Below, piece after piece: positions 28,731-37,287 of a stretch of 64,000 nt of DNA. The position numbers were made by a program, and so were the translations under genes. Origin of the DNA: Luteibacter rhizovicinus (GTDB taxonomy: Bacteria; Pseudomonadota; Gammaproteobacteria; Xanthomonadales; Rhodanobacteraceae); contig NZ_SMCS01000005.1 in NCBI RefSeq assembly GCF_004342265.1, forward strand, positions 1-64,000, given 5' to 3'. Each line of letters opens with the position of its first letter. The first letter of the stretch is position 1. The notes beneath the pieces are model-generated. The model worked only from the letters and a program-made list of their open reading frames with translations, was not told the origin of the DNA and searched no databases.

Positions 28731-29030
28731 CCACTCAGACTAATCTGAAAATTCGGTCTCTTTTATCCAAACGGGTTGACGCTACGCACCATCGCCGCGA
28801 TCCTCACCGCGTCGCCGCACATCGGCGACCGGGTGTCGAAGCCCGTGTGTTGCGCGGAAAGGTGTCGTCTCAAGCGACCCCTTTCAGCGTTGCTTATGCT
28901 TGCGCCCCTGACGTTTACGGCGGGCGTGCTGGGCGGGCTTGTCCCGACCGTTCAATACACGGCTTCGAACCTGGCACGCCCGCCACCCGCATTCCCGCGG
29001 GTGGCGGACATCCATGGAAGAGGATGCCGC
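28731..29030 (+). promoter_or_regulatory. Structured leader, copy 1
   Basis: A 300-base stretch with no gene, nearly identical to 33366-33666 and also ending at the start codon of a paralogous small gene. Stems: TCGCCG/CGGCGA (28812-28828), CGGG/CCCG (28830-28845), the 11-base long-range pair GGCGGGCGTGC/GCACGCCCGCC (28919-28929 with 28974-28984) and the terminal hairpin CCACCCGC-ATTCCC-GCGGGTGG (28983-29004). Base differences between the copies fall in loops, not in these stems. The last hairpin sits 15 bases before the GAGGA ribosome site at 29020. Confidence 0.65.
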
Positions 29031-29342
29031 ATGACCAAGAAGAACGATGTAGTAGACGCGTCCGATATCGCAATCGCCACTTCTGGCGACAACCCAACCG
29101 TTCCCTGTCCCACATGCAAAGCCCACGCATCGTTGTCATTGCGTGACGTCGATGCGTTGCTGTCCGATCGGCTGGCGGGGCTTCGCGGTGTGACTGACTT
29201 GCTGATCGATGTTCCGTCGATCGATATCGAACCGGGCACGGTTGCACAGGTGGCATATACGCTTCGACATCTCATCGATGAAATCACTGAGTTGTATCGG
29301 GCGATGAGTGGAGGTATGCGTGGGCATGAGTTGGCTGGGTAG
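29031..29342 (+). CDS. Small CxxC protein behind structured leader (copy 1)
   Basis: 103 residues: a short N-terminal segment (MTKKNDVVDASDIAIA), a CPTCKAH motif, then SLSLRDVDALLSDRLAGLRG and a helical end DIEPGTVAQVAYTLRHLIDE. One CxxC pair only, so it could bind metal as a dimer or be redox active. No export signal. Its paralogue at 33667 has the same layout and the same leader. The family is unknown to me; similar short proteins with such leaders seem to recur in Pseudomonas and Xanthomonas genomes, from memory and unverified. Confidence 0.75.
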   Translation: MTKKNDVVDASDIAIATSGDNPTVPCPTCKAHASLSLRDVDALLSDRLAGLRGVTDLLIDVPSIDIEPGTVAQVAYTLRHLIDEITELYRAMSGGMRGHELAG

Positions 29343-29925
29343 ACTCATGTAGTGCGCTTGATTGCGCGAGCTGGCAACGCGGACGGGTAGGGCGCGCTGT
29401 TGCCGTTTTCTCTGCGTGTGGAAACCGGGATGGATTAGTTGACGCTCCGGTTTCCGCTTTGTTCTTTATCCGGACTTCTGGGCCTTCAGCCACATGTGGT
29501 GACAGCTTTCTCGCCGTTGCGCTGAGCAACCGCCCTGCTCGACGAGCCGCCTTGTTCCTTCGTATCGCCTTGCTCGCTCTATATCTTCCCGTGGCTGCTT
29601 TCGCGGGCGTAGCCTCGACGGTGTCGTTGGCCGCGCGCTGGGCCAGCCCCTGGCGGGTAAGGCACAGGATCTCGGCAAACCCGTCCGCTGGAAGCTGGAC
29701 CTGGAAAAAGGTCTGGCTTCACCCCTGAATTCCACCCCGGCCCTGGCCAACTACAACGTGCCGGTGCGGCACATGTTAGGTGTGGCTGCAAGCCTGGACA
29801 AAGCCTTGTTGGCAACTCTCGCAAAACCGGTGGGCCAATGACGGGATGCTGGCACGGATGCGGTTAAGCCCGCTTATTATCTCCGTGCCTTCAACAATAC
29901 CCGCGAACATGATTAACCTCCATCC
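29343..29925. other. Gene-poor stretch with a hairpin and a possible gene fragment
   Basis: A nine-base perfect stem GGAAACCGG/CCGGTTTCC (29421-29456) followed by TTGTTCTTTAT could end the upstream transcript. On the plus strand an open frame running to TGA 29841 reads SLDGVVGRALGQPLAGKAQD and RWKLDLEKGLASPLNSTPAL before the stop. It has no start codon in a sensible place and looks like the 3' remnant of a lost gene. No family is recognised. Confidence 0.4.
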
Positions 29926-29959
29926 ATAAAAAAGCCGCCTCTTGATAAAGAGACGGCTT
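29926..29959 (-). terminator. Rho-independent terminator for the small genes at 30005-30629
   Basis: On the minus strand GCCGTCTCT-TTATCA-AGAGGCGGC is followed by six T. The stem is near perfect and lies 45 bases after the stop at 30005. Confidence 0.85.
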
Positions 29960-30004
29960 CATATCATCTGCGAATAATTCTGAAGCTATGGCGCTTAACT
30001 TCGG

Positions 30005-30184
30005 TTAGCCGAAGTCGCCGCCGCCGGTACGGGAACCGAAACCGCTGACATCAGTGCTGCCCTGGTATTTGGGCTCGCGCTTCCCCACTGTCGCCTGATT
30101 CTGTAACGGCCCTTCGACCTGAATTCCGAAAGGATTAAACCCGTTCACCCTATCTTCGTGCAAAACAACGTTTAGCTGTTCCAT
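30005..30184 (-). CDS. 59-residue peptide of unknown function
   Basis: ATG 30184 has GGAG seven bases upstream. The product starts MEQLNVVLHEDRVNGFNPFG and ends in a glycine-rich GFGSRTGGGDFG. No signal or membrane segment. The open frame extends further upstream through the 106-residue gene and a hairpin, so the internal ATG is the supported start. A good ribosome site and a strong terminator behind it argue that it is real. Confidence 0.55.
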   Translation of the reverse strand: MEQLNVVLHEDRVNGFNPFGIQVEGPLQNQATVGKREPKYQGSTDVSGFGSRTGGGDFG

Positions 30185-30203
30185 GAATGCACTCCATTGA
30201 GTA

Positions 30204-30229
30204 AAAATGCCGCGAGATGGCGGCATTTT
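30204..30229 (-). terminator. Perfect inverted repeat, probable terminator between two small genes
   Basis: AAAATGCCGC-GAGATG-GCGGCATTTT, a perfect ten-base stem with T or A runs on both sides. It lies 79 bases after the stop of the 106-residue gene and 20 bases before the start of the 59-residue gene, so it may attenuate rather than fully end transcription. Confidence 0.75.
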
Positions 30230-30308
30230 CGAACCTATCATGGTTTTGCACCACCCGATAGCGGATTCCGGCAGGACAACGGACATTATCCTTCCGCTGT
30301 TTGCATGG

Positions 30309-30629
30309 CTACATATCGGCTTTAGGTTTCCGTCCCCGCTTCTTCTGAGGCGGGGCTTGCAGTAATGCTTGCAAATAACCGATGCCTTCCTCTTCGGGAA
30401 AGAATGACACCACGTCTGCGACGCTCCATTGGTATTTTTCACGTAGTGCCGAAAATTCCGCTTTTTCTTTTGCTAATCGCTGCGCTTCCAGCTCTTTCTT
30501 GCTGAGTTTTTTTGTTTCAACAGGTGTTGGTTCAATGCGTGTTGGTTCAACGCGTGTCGGTGCATTGCCATCGAGAGCACGTAGCTCTTCCTGGAATTTG
30601 CGGAAAGAATAATCGGTCGATGACGTCAT
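30309..30629 (-). CDS. Small putative DNA-binding protein with AT-hook-like tail
   Basis: 106 residues from ATG 30629 (upstream starts at 30677 are possible). An N-terminal FRKFQEELRAL, a repetitive PTRVEPTRIEPTPVE linker, a charged coil (KKLSKKELEAQRLAKEKAEF), the block YQWSVADVVSFFPEEEGIGY and a C-terminal KKRGRKPKADM. The charged coil plus basic RGRKPK end recalls H-NS-like and AT-hook proteins, but the H-NS core motif is absent. A nucleoid or xenogeneic-silencing role is a guess. Confidence 0.6.
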   Translation of the reverse strand: MTSSTDYSFRKFQEELRALDGNAPTRVEPTRIEPTPVETKKLSKKELEAQRLAKEKAEFSALREKYQWSVADVVSFFPEEEGIGYLQALLQAPPQKKRGRKPKADM

Positions 30630-30941
30630 GCGTTGCTCAATATGCTTTGGAACATTTGCCGTGGCGGCCCGATACATCGGTGGGCCCGTTGGGGGAGGAA
30701 CCCGCCCCTGTGAACGGATGATACTAGCCTGACGGTCCGACTCCAGAGGGATTGAGCTCACGATTGCCTCCGTTTCGCTTTCCGCGAGCGCAGGTAAATC
30801 CAAGACACTCCCGACATCCAGACATACCCTAGACACCGGGCAGGCTAGCCTCCGTCAGCCCTCAAGCCGGCAACCTTGGGAGGCGCACGCAAGAACGCCC
30901 AGGTCCGCCATATCCCGCCACCCTCATCGAGACAGCACCCC

Positions 30942-31385
30942 ATGAGCTACCGCACCGCACCGCGTAGTTCCGTACTGGCCAGAGCCATCTACGGACTTCT
31001 AAACCCCATCCCGTTCGGCTTCTTTGTCGCCGCGCTGATCTTCGACATCGTCTATGCCCGCAGCGCGGAGATACTGTGGGTGAAAGGCGCCGCCTGGCTC
31101 ATCGCCATCGGCCTGCTGGTTGCGGTGATCCCGCGTCTGATCAACCTGGTGCAGGTCTGGATCACCTTCCGACGAACCGTCACGGGAGCCGACAAGCTCG
31201 ACTTCTGGCTGAATCTGTTCGCCGTCGTCGCGGCGATCGTCAATGCGTTCGTGCACAGTCGCGATGCCTATTCGATAGTTCCTGCGGGCGTCTGGCTTTC
31301 GGCCTGCACGGTCGTCCTTCTGTCCATTGGCCACATTGTTGTTGCGGTGAAGCGCTCCGCATCGGGAGACTTTATCCATGAATAA
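30942..31385 (+). CDS. DUF2231-type membrane protein
   Basis: 147 residues with four membrane helices: IPFGFFVAALIFDIVYA, AAWLIAIGLLVAVIPRLINL, FWLNLFAVVAAIVNAFVH and VWLSACTVVLLSIGHIVVAV. The spacing and the HxRD-like HSRDAYS between helices 3 and 4 fit the DUF2231 family. ATG 30942 is the start nearest to the first helix. It overlaps the next gene by eight bases, so it may be the membrane partner of that dehydrogenase, as found for many DUF2231 proteins. Confidence 0.85.
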   Translation: MSYRTAPRSSVLARAIYGLLNPIPFGFFVAALIFDIVYARSAEILWVKGAAWLIAIGLLVAVIPRLINLVQVWITFRRTVTGADKLDFWLNLFAVVAAIVNAFVHSRDAYSIVPAGVWLSACTVVLLSIGHIVVAVKRSASGDFIHE

Positions 31386-32697
31386 GATCCTCTACCGAAG
31401 CGCGCTGGCGCTGGCATGCGCGGCCATCCTGGGTGCTTGCAGCGAAAAAGCGTCGTTTGAACCCGCTCAGCAGTCGGGCAACAACCCGACACTGCCCAAG
31501 GCCCAGAACTTCCTGGTGCCGCCCATGCAGGTACCGGACAAGGCCGGCTGGAAGCAAGGTCAAACACCCAAGGTAGCGGAGGGACTGAAGATCGAAGCGA
31601 TCGCCAGTGGCCTGATGCATCCTCGCCAGCTTTACGTTCTTCCCAACGACGACATCCTGGTGGTGGAATCCAATGGCCCCGGCACGGAACCGGTGACGAC
31701 GCCCAAGCAGTTGATCGCTGGCATGGTCAAGAACAAATCGGGCAAAGGTGGCAAGGGCGGCAACCGGATCACGCTGCTGCGCAAAACGAGCGACGCCAAC
31801 GGCGGATGGGAAAAGCATGTGTTCATCGAGAACCTGCATTCGCCCTTCGGCGTGCAGCTGATCGGCGATTCCCTTTATGTTGCCAATACCGATGGCATCG
31901 TGAAGTTTCCCTACACCGCGGGGGAAACGCAGATCACGGCGCCCGGCGTGGCGTTCGCGGACCTGCCGGGCACCATCAACCACCATTGGACGAAGGCACT
32001 GCTGGCGAGTCCGGACGGCAGCAAGTTGTATGTCGGTGTCGGGTCCAACAGCAACATCACCGAGAACGGGCTGGCCGTGGAATACCGGCGTGCGGACGTG
32101 CTTGAAGTTGATGTCGCCACCGGCGCTAGCCGTATCTACGCATCGGGCCTGCGCAATCCGACAGGGCTTCAATGGGAACCGCAGACGGGCAAGCTCTGGG
32201 CCATCGTCAACGAACGCGACGAGATCGGCGCGGACCTGGTGCCGGACTACCTGACCTCCGTACAGGAAGGCGGTTTCTACGGATGGCCTTACAGTTATTT
32301 CGGCGAGCACGTGGACAGTCGCGTTATGCCGCAGCGGCCGGACCTGGTCAAAAAAGCGATTAAGCCGGATTACGCCCTGGGATCGCATGTCGCCCCACTG
32401 GGACTGTTGTTCTCCGACAGCAACGCGCTGCCGGATAAGTACCACGGCGGTGCGTTTATCAGCGAGCACGGGAGTTGGGACCGCACGCCACTCAGCGGCT
32501 ACCGCGTCACGTTTGTCGCTTTCAAGCAGGGCCAGCCGGTTGGCATTCCCGAGCCCGTCGTCACCGGTTTTTACTCGGCCGACGAGTCGCAGTTGTACGG
32601 CGCACCGGTCGGCCTGGCGCAGGACAAGGACGGATCGCTATTGATCGCGGACGATGTCGGCGACACCGTCTGGCGAGTGACGTCGGGGGCGCGCTGA
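31378..32697 (+). CDS. Sorbosone dehydrogenase-like PQQ/beta-propeller lipoprotein
   Basis: 439 residues. A lipoprotein signal (LALACAAILGAC, lipid Cys at about residue 21) is followed by a six-bladed propeller of the L-sorbosone/glucose dehydrogenase type: GLMHPRQLYVLPNDDILVVE, LHSPFGVQLIGDSLYVANTD, NHHWTKALLASPDGSKLYVG, ASGLRNPTGLQWEPQTGKLW, GFYGWPYSYFG and FISEHGSWDRTPLSGYRV. It should be anchored to a membrane facing the periplasm and oxidise a sugar or aldehyde. It is coupled to the DUF2231 gene by an eight-base overlap. Confidence 0.9.
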   Translation: MNKILYRSALALACAAILGACSEKASFEPAQQSGNNPTLPKAQNFLVPPMQVPDKAGWKQGQTPKVAEGLKIEAIASGLMHPRQLYVLPNDDILVVESNGPGTEPVTTPKQLIAGMVKNKSGKGGKGGNRITLLRKTSDANGGWEKHVFIENLHSPFGVQLIGDSLYVANTDGIVKFPYTAGETQITAPGVAFADLPGTINHHWTKALLASPDGSKLYVGVGSNSNITENGLAVEYRRADVLEVDVATGASRIYASGLRNPTGLQWEPQTGKLWAIVNERDEIGADLVPDYLTSVQEGGFYGWPYSYFGEHVDSRVMPQRPDLVKKAIKPDYALGSHVAPLGLLFSDSNALPDKYHGGAFISEHGSWDRTPLSGYRVTFVAFKQGQPVGIPEPVVTGFYSADESQLYGAPVGLAQDKDGSLLIADDVGDTVWRVTSGAR

Positions 32698-32749
32698 GCG
32701 TCTGGAATCGGGGTAGGGGTGGTTAATCCCTAGCGCTGGCTGGTGCGGA

Positions 32750-33188
32750 TCAGTCAGCGCTCATCGAGTTGCCGCCAGTCCGCGCGGTGAGCTGAGGATG
32801 ATTGCGCCCGTCAGTTTCGGTAGCCATTGCCTGGTGCCGGCGCTGACCGACTACGTGGCCCATCATTCCGATGTGAGCGTGGCGTCTGCTGGGACCCGGC
32901 GGCGGCATTTGCGATGTCGCCGTTCAAGGCCGGTTTACCGCGAACCAGGGTGATGCGTTGCGCATGGCTGCCACACATGGCGCAGGCATTGTGTTGCTGC
33001 CGGAAGCACTGCTCGCCGACGATTTTGCCACCGGCTGTTTGCTACCCGTATTACCGGCCTGGGCACTCATGCCTTCTCCCATGTATCTGATTTACGCGCA
33101 GGATCGCCGCCCGACGGCAAAGCTACGTAGCGTTATCGATTTCATGCTTGGTCGTTTTGGTGTCCCAATTGGGGACGGAGACGGCTAA
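32750..33188 (+). pseudogene. LysR-type regulator remnant
   Basis: Only two pieces of the substrate-binding domain remain. The first reads AASPRGELRMIAPVSFGSHC and LVPALTDYVAHHSDVSV, the standard linker and start of the effector domain. After a deletion with frame change, the second reads GDALRMAATHGAGIVLLPEA and ends in YLIYAQDRRPTAKLRSVIDF. The N-terminal helix-turn-helix is missing. No function is possible. Confidence 0.85.
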
Positions 33189-33365
33189 GCCGAACGGCTC
33201 GCGTGAAGATCGGGAGAACGCGTTTGATCTCCGAATCTCTTCGTCCAGGGCCAGGGACGTGGACCGCGCATGTACCAGTAGAGCGCGCAATACATGTGCG
33301 CGAAATGATTCGGTAGGGGACAAGGACAGGTAGTCCAGGTCAGCGTGATTTTCATGCGGCTGGTT

Positions 33366-33666
33366 CCACTCAGACTAATCTGAAAATTCGGTCTCTTTTA
33401 TCCAAACGGGTTGACGCTTCGCGTCATCGCCGCGATCCTCATCGCGTCGCCGCACTTCGGCGATCGGGTCTCGAAGCCCGAGATTTGGCGCGGGAAGGCG
33501 TCGTCTCAAGCGACTCCTTTCAGCGTTGAATATGCTCACGTCCCGACGTTTACGGCGGGCGTGCCGGGCGGGCTTGTCCCGACCGTACCAAATCACGGCT
33601 TCGAACCTGGCACGCCCGCCACCCGCATTTCCGCGGGTGGCGGACATCCATGGAAGAGGATGCTGC
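33366..33666 (+). promoter_or_regulatory. Structured leader, copy 2
   Basis: Same arrangement as 28731-29030: TCGCCG/CGGCGA with a changed loop base, CGGG/CCCG, the 11-base pair GGCGGGCGTGC/GCACGCCCGCC (33554-33564 with 33610-33620) and the hairpin CCACCCGC-ATTTCC-GCGGGTGG (33619-33640). It ends at the ATG of the second small CxxC gene. Conservation begins sharply at CCACTCAGACTAATCTG in both copies, marking the repeat boundary. Confidence 0.65.
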
Positions 33667-33993
33667 ATGACCAAGAAGAATGACGTAGTAGTAGACGCGT
33701 CCGGTATCGCCATCGCCGCCTCTGGCGAAGACACGACCATTCCCTGTCCCACATGCAAAGCTCACACGTCGTTGTCGTTGTCGTTGTCGTTGCGTGACGT
33801 TGATGCGTTGCTGTTCGATCGATTGGCGGGGCTGCGTGGAGTCACCGATTTGTTGATCGATGTCCCGTCGATCGATATCGAGCCGGGGACAGTTGCGCAG
33901 GTGGCCTATACGTTGCGTCATCTCATCGATGAGATCGCTGGGTTGTATCGGGTGGCTAGTGGGTTGCGCGGGGAGCGTGAGTTAGCTGCCTAA
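33667..33993 (+). CDS. Small CxxC protein behind structured leader (copy 2)
   Basis: 108 residues, paralogue of the product at 29031: MTKKNDVVVDASGIAIAASG, CPTCKAH, then DVDALLFDRLAGLRGVTDLL and DIEPGTVAQVAYTLRHLIDE. It differs by an extra Val and by a run of four TCGTTG units (SLSLSLSL) where copy 1 has two, plus changes in the last 15 residues. The substitutions leave the helical core almost unchanged, which suggests that both genes are under selection. Confidence 0.75.
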   Translation: MTKKNDVVVDASGIAIAASGEDTTIPCPTCKAHTSLSLSLSLRDVDALLFDRLAGLRGVTDLLIDVPSIDIEPGTVAQVAYTLRHLIDEIAGLYRVASGLRGERELAA

Positions 33994-34382
33994 GTGGATG
34001 TGGCGCGCTTGAGTGCGGTGGATGGTTTCTGTTTCTTCGCTTCGTTGGCTATCGCGCTTGAGCGCGCTCCTGCAGTTCGCTTTGTTGTTTGGGTTGTCAG
34101 TTTTTTGGATGGAACGATGCTTTCGGTCGGCTATTTTTGGTTGCGCCGCAGCATGGATGCACCCCATCGGGACCGTTTTCCCCCAAAGCCGTGCCCGGCT
34201 GAAAAAACTGCTTTGGAAATAGTGACCTAGCGGCATAGAGCCAACGGTTGACCGGGACATGGATCGATCCAAATTCTGAATGAGAAATTCCGCAATGCAG
34301 TATTTCATGCGTTCGAATAAATCAATTAAAAACAGCGAGTTGATTGATTGCTGCGGACTTTAGATCGAGTTAAAAAATCGGT
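33994..34382. other. Gene-free promoter region ahead of the mannoside operon
   Basis: No coding frame is convincing here. It holds one REP-like half arm at about 34046-34073 (CGCTTGAGCGCGCTCCTGCA) and then an AT-rich part (34250-34382) that is unusual for this window and should contain the promoter of the TonB-dependent receptor operon. Confidence 0.5.
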
Positions 34383-34396
34383 TGACAACGTTGTCA
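34383..34396. promoter_or_regulatory. LacI-type operator upstream of the mannoside operon
   Basis: TGACAACGTTGTCA is a perfect 14-base palindrome with the central CG typical of LacI/GalR-family operators. It lies about 245 bases before the receptor start, in the AT-rich promoter region. TonB-dependent receptor loci for sugars in Xanthomonas are known to be controlled by LacI regulators; no lacI-type gene is in this window, so the regulator must be elsewhere. Confidence 0.7.
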
Positions 34397-34641
34397 GCTA
34401 CCCCTAAAAATTCGATCCGTAACACCGCTGCAACAGTGACGACGACGCGGTATCGAACGTACGGGCGGACCATCGCCACCGCGCATGGGCGCAGGGCAAG
34501 AACGAATCCACAAGGACGAACGCGAACAACGTGGGCGAATGCTCGCGCGGGCGCGTTCGGCCTAAAAATTACGCGGGAAGGGAAGGGACGATGCGAAGGC
34601 ACGTCTGTCCGGGTCTCGCGCCATCTTCCAAGGAAATCGAT

Positions 34642-37287
34642 GTGAACCACCGGATCAGCGCACTTTCGATGGCCATTCTGGCTGGGCTGTTCGCAACGGG
34701 CAGCGCCATGGCGCAGGACTCGGGCGCGACGACCCCCACGCCGCCCGCCAAGACGGCGAAGAAGAACACCCCTGCCACTCCCGATGCCGCGAATCCGCAG
34801 GCTGCTTCGAACCTCGAAGGCGTGACCGTCACGGGTATCCGCGCGAGCTTGCAGAAGTCTCTCGATCTGAAGCGCAATGCCGACTCGATCGTCGATGCGA
34901 TTTCGGCCGAGGACGTGGGCAAGTTTCCGGACACCAATGTCGCCGAATCGCTCTCGCACCTGCCGGGCATCAGCGTCGACCGTAACTTCGGCGAAGGCGA
35001 CAAGGTCAGCATCCTGGGCACCGACCCGGCGCTGAACCGTCTGCTGCTCAACGGCCAGACGCTTGCGTCGACCAACTGGACGTCCGATCCGAACAACCCG
35101 GACAGCCGCTCGTTCGATTACAGCCTGCTCACGTCCGAAATCATCGGCAACGCCCAGGTCTACAAGACCCCGCAGGCGAAGATCGACGAAGGCAGCATCG
35201 GCGGTACGGTGGTGGTCAACACGCGTCGTCCGCTGGACCTGAAGGCGAATACGCTGACCGGCAATGTCAGCTACGGTTATAACGACCGCGCGGACAAGGG
35301 CAAGCCGAATGCTTCGCTGTTCTATAGCTGGAAGAACGACGCCAATACCTTCGGCGTGCTCGGTTCCGTCATGCATTCGGATCGCGTCATCGATCGCCAG
35401 GGCACCGAGATTTTCGGTTACCAGCGCGTCAACGATCCCACCGATACGAACCCCAGCCACCAGTTCGCCCCGGGCGTCGTGGCGCCGAACGCGCAGGGCG
35501 TTTATCCGACCGCGATCAACACGGCGTGGTTCCAGCAGGAACGCAAGCGCGACGGCGTGTCCACCGGTCTGCAGTGGAAGCCGAACGACGGTTTCGAACT
35601 GAACTTCACGGGCCTGTACGTGACCGAGAAGTTCAACAACTTCAACCAGAGCCGTTATGGCGACTGGTCGGGTAGCGCGGCCTCCGCGAATTCGCTGGGC
35701 TTCAACAATGGCGTCGCCACGAACGGCTCGTACGGCGCGGGTGCACCGAGCTATCTGGATGGCTACGAGCGTTTCTCGAAGGTCAACACCGGTACCGCGC
35801 AGTTGCGCGCCGACTGGTACGGCGATGGCTGGACCGCGTCGAGCCAGGTCGGTTACACCGGTTCCACCGGTGGGTCGAACGGCATCTACAGCGCGCAGTT
35901 CCAGGGCTACGGCGGTTACAACTGGAACCTGGCGGGCCAGCATCCGCAGATCAACTACAACAGCCCGGACAACCCGTCGCAGATGCTCGCGCACGGTGCC
36001 GGCTACAGCTACGCGCCCAGCTACGACCGCGAGCGTTACTTCCAGGCCGACTTCGCGCACGATGTCTCTTGGGGTCCGCTGAATCAGATCGAGGTCGGTA
36101 TCAAGGCCACCAATCACTACAACGGTCAGGACGGTTACGCCGCGCAGATTCCGTCGCCGGATGGCAGTGGCGTCTCGCTCGCCGATCTTCAGGGCGGCAT
36201 GACCCCGGACGGCTATCTCGGCGGTCTGAATGGCACCGGCAGCATGGCCAACTGGACGACGATCAGCCGTGGTGGCCTGAAAGACTACGTGCAGAGCCTG
36301 GTGACCAGCGTGCCGCTGGATCCGAAGGCGACCTATTCCATTCAGGAACAGAACCGCGCGTTCTACATCCAGGGCGACTTCGCCGGCGACAGCTATCGCG
36401 GCAACCTCGGCATGCGCTACTACCGTACCCGCGACACGGTCGACGGTTACAACAGCATCGGCACCAATCAGTACGCGCCGGTGAACAAGCGCAGCAGCTA
36501 TCACGACTGGTTGCCGTCGTTCAATATCGCCTATGACCTGCGCGACGATCTGGTGCTGCGCTTCGCCGCGGCGAAGGCCATCGCACGTCCGCGTTATCAG
36601 CAGATGACGCCGTACGTCGCGCTGGACGACCGCACGCTCACGGGCTCGGAAGGCAATACCGACCTGAAGCCGTATAAGTCGACCAACTACGACGCATCGC
36701 TGGAATGGTACTTCTCGGAAAACAGCGTGTTGTCCGCCGAGGCCTTCTACCGCCGCATCTCGGGTTACATCCTCAACACCAATGTCGAGGAAACGCACTT
36801 CAACCTGACGACGCTTCAGGACGCGGTCTACTCCATGGAGAAGCCGATCAATGCAGGCGTCGCCAAGGTGAAGGGCCTGTCGCTGACCTACCAGGGTAAC
36901 TTCGGTTATGGTTTCGGCATGTTGGCGAACTACACGTACTCGCATGCGGATACCAGCAACAGCTTCCCGCTGCCGTACAACTCGAAGAACTCGTTCAACC
37001 TGAGCCCGTACTACGAGCAGGGTCCGTGGAACGCCCGCATCACCTATAGCTGGCGTTCGGCGTACTTCACGCAGATCGCGCAGCTGCAGTCGGCGCAGAT
37101 CACGGGCATCTTCCGCGAGCTGGACGCGTCGGTCGGTTACCAGATCAACGACCACATCCGCGTTTCGCTGGATGCCACGAACCTGCTGGACGAGACCTAT
37201 TTCGTTTACAACAACACCCCGAGCCAGCCGCTCAATGCGTACAAGAATGGCCGCACCTACACGCTGAACCTGGGCTTCAAGCTGTGA
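34642..37287 (+). CDS. TonB-dependent receptor (Xanthomonas/Caulobacter type) for mannosides
   Basis: 881-residue outer-membrane transporter from GTG 34642 (AAGGA eight bases upstream); an in-frame ATG at 34591 would bury the signal peptide (ALSMAILAGLFATGSAMAQ). The plug follows with EGVTVTGIRASLQKSLDLKR, DVGKFPDTNVAESLSHLPGI and GSIGGTVVVNTRRPLDL. The barrel ends in NGRTYTLNLGFKL with terminal hydrophobic-aromatic signature. Its stop overlaps the GTG of the beta-mannosidase gene, so substrate uptake and cleavage are coupled. The likely substrate, from the downstream enzymes, is a mannose-rich oligosaccharide. Confidence 0.93.
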   Translation: MNHRISALSMAILAGLFATGSAMAQDSGATTPTPPAKTAKKNTPATPDAANPQAASNLEGVTVTGIRASLQKSLDLKRNADSIVDAISAEDVGKFPDTNVAESLSHLPGISVDRNFGEGDKVSILGTDPALNRLLLNGQTLASTNWTSDPNNPDSRSFDYSLLTSEIIGNAQVYKTPQAKIDEGSIGGTVVVNTRRPLDLKANTLTGNVSYGYNDRADKGKPNASLFYSWKNDANTFGVLGSVMHSDRVIDRQGTEIFGYQRVNDPTDTNPSHQFAPGVVAPNAQGVYPTAINTAWFQQERKRDGVSTGLQWKPNDGFELNFTGLYVTEKFNNFNQSRYGDWSGSAASANSLGFNNGVATNGSYGAGAPSYLDGYERFSKVNTGTAQLRADWYGDGWTASSQVGYTGSTGGSNGIYSAQFQGYGGYNWNLAGQHPQINYNSPDNPSQMLAHGAGYSYAPSYDRERYFQADFAHDVSWGPLNQIEVGIKATNHYNGQDGYAAQIPSPDGSGVSLADLQGGMTPDGYLGGLNGTGSMANWTTISRGGLKDYVQSLVTSVPLDPKATYSIQEQNRAFYIQGDFAGDSYRGNLGMRYYRTRDTVDGYNSIGTNQYAPVNKRSSYHDWLPSFNIAYDLRDDLVLRFAAAKAIARPRYQQMTPYVALDDRTLTGSEGNTDLKPYKSTNYDASLEWYFSENSVLSAEAFYRRISGYILNTNVEETHFNLTTLQDAVYSMEKPINAGVAKVKGLSLTYQGNFGYGFGMLANYTYSHADTSNSFPLPYNSKNSFNLSPYYEQGPWNARITYSWRSAYFTQIAQLQSAQITGIFRELDASVGYQINDHIRVSLDATNLLDETYFVYNNTPSQPLNAYKNGRTYTLNLGFKL

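Noticed and set aside
28776-29030. Coding frames inside the structured leader
   Set aside because: Frames reading through the leader into the small gene exist in both copies, but the differences between the copies avoid stems rather than keep codons, which favours RNA structure over protein.
29459-29728. Plus-strand 89-codon frame with a hydrophobic stretch
   Set aside because: No ribosome site, poor codon pattern, and it overlaps another frame that looks more like a gene remnant.
30309-30629. H-NS family protein
   Set aside because: The charged coil and basic tail are suggestive, but the conserved DNA-binding core of H-NS (TWxGxGRxP type) is missing.
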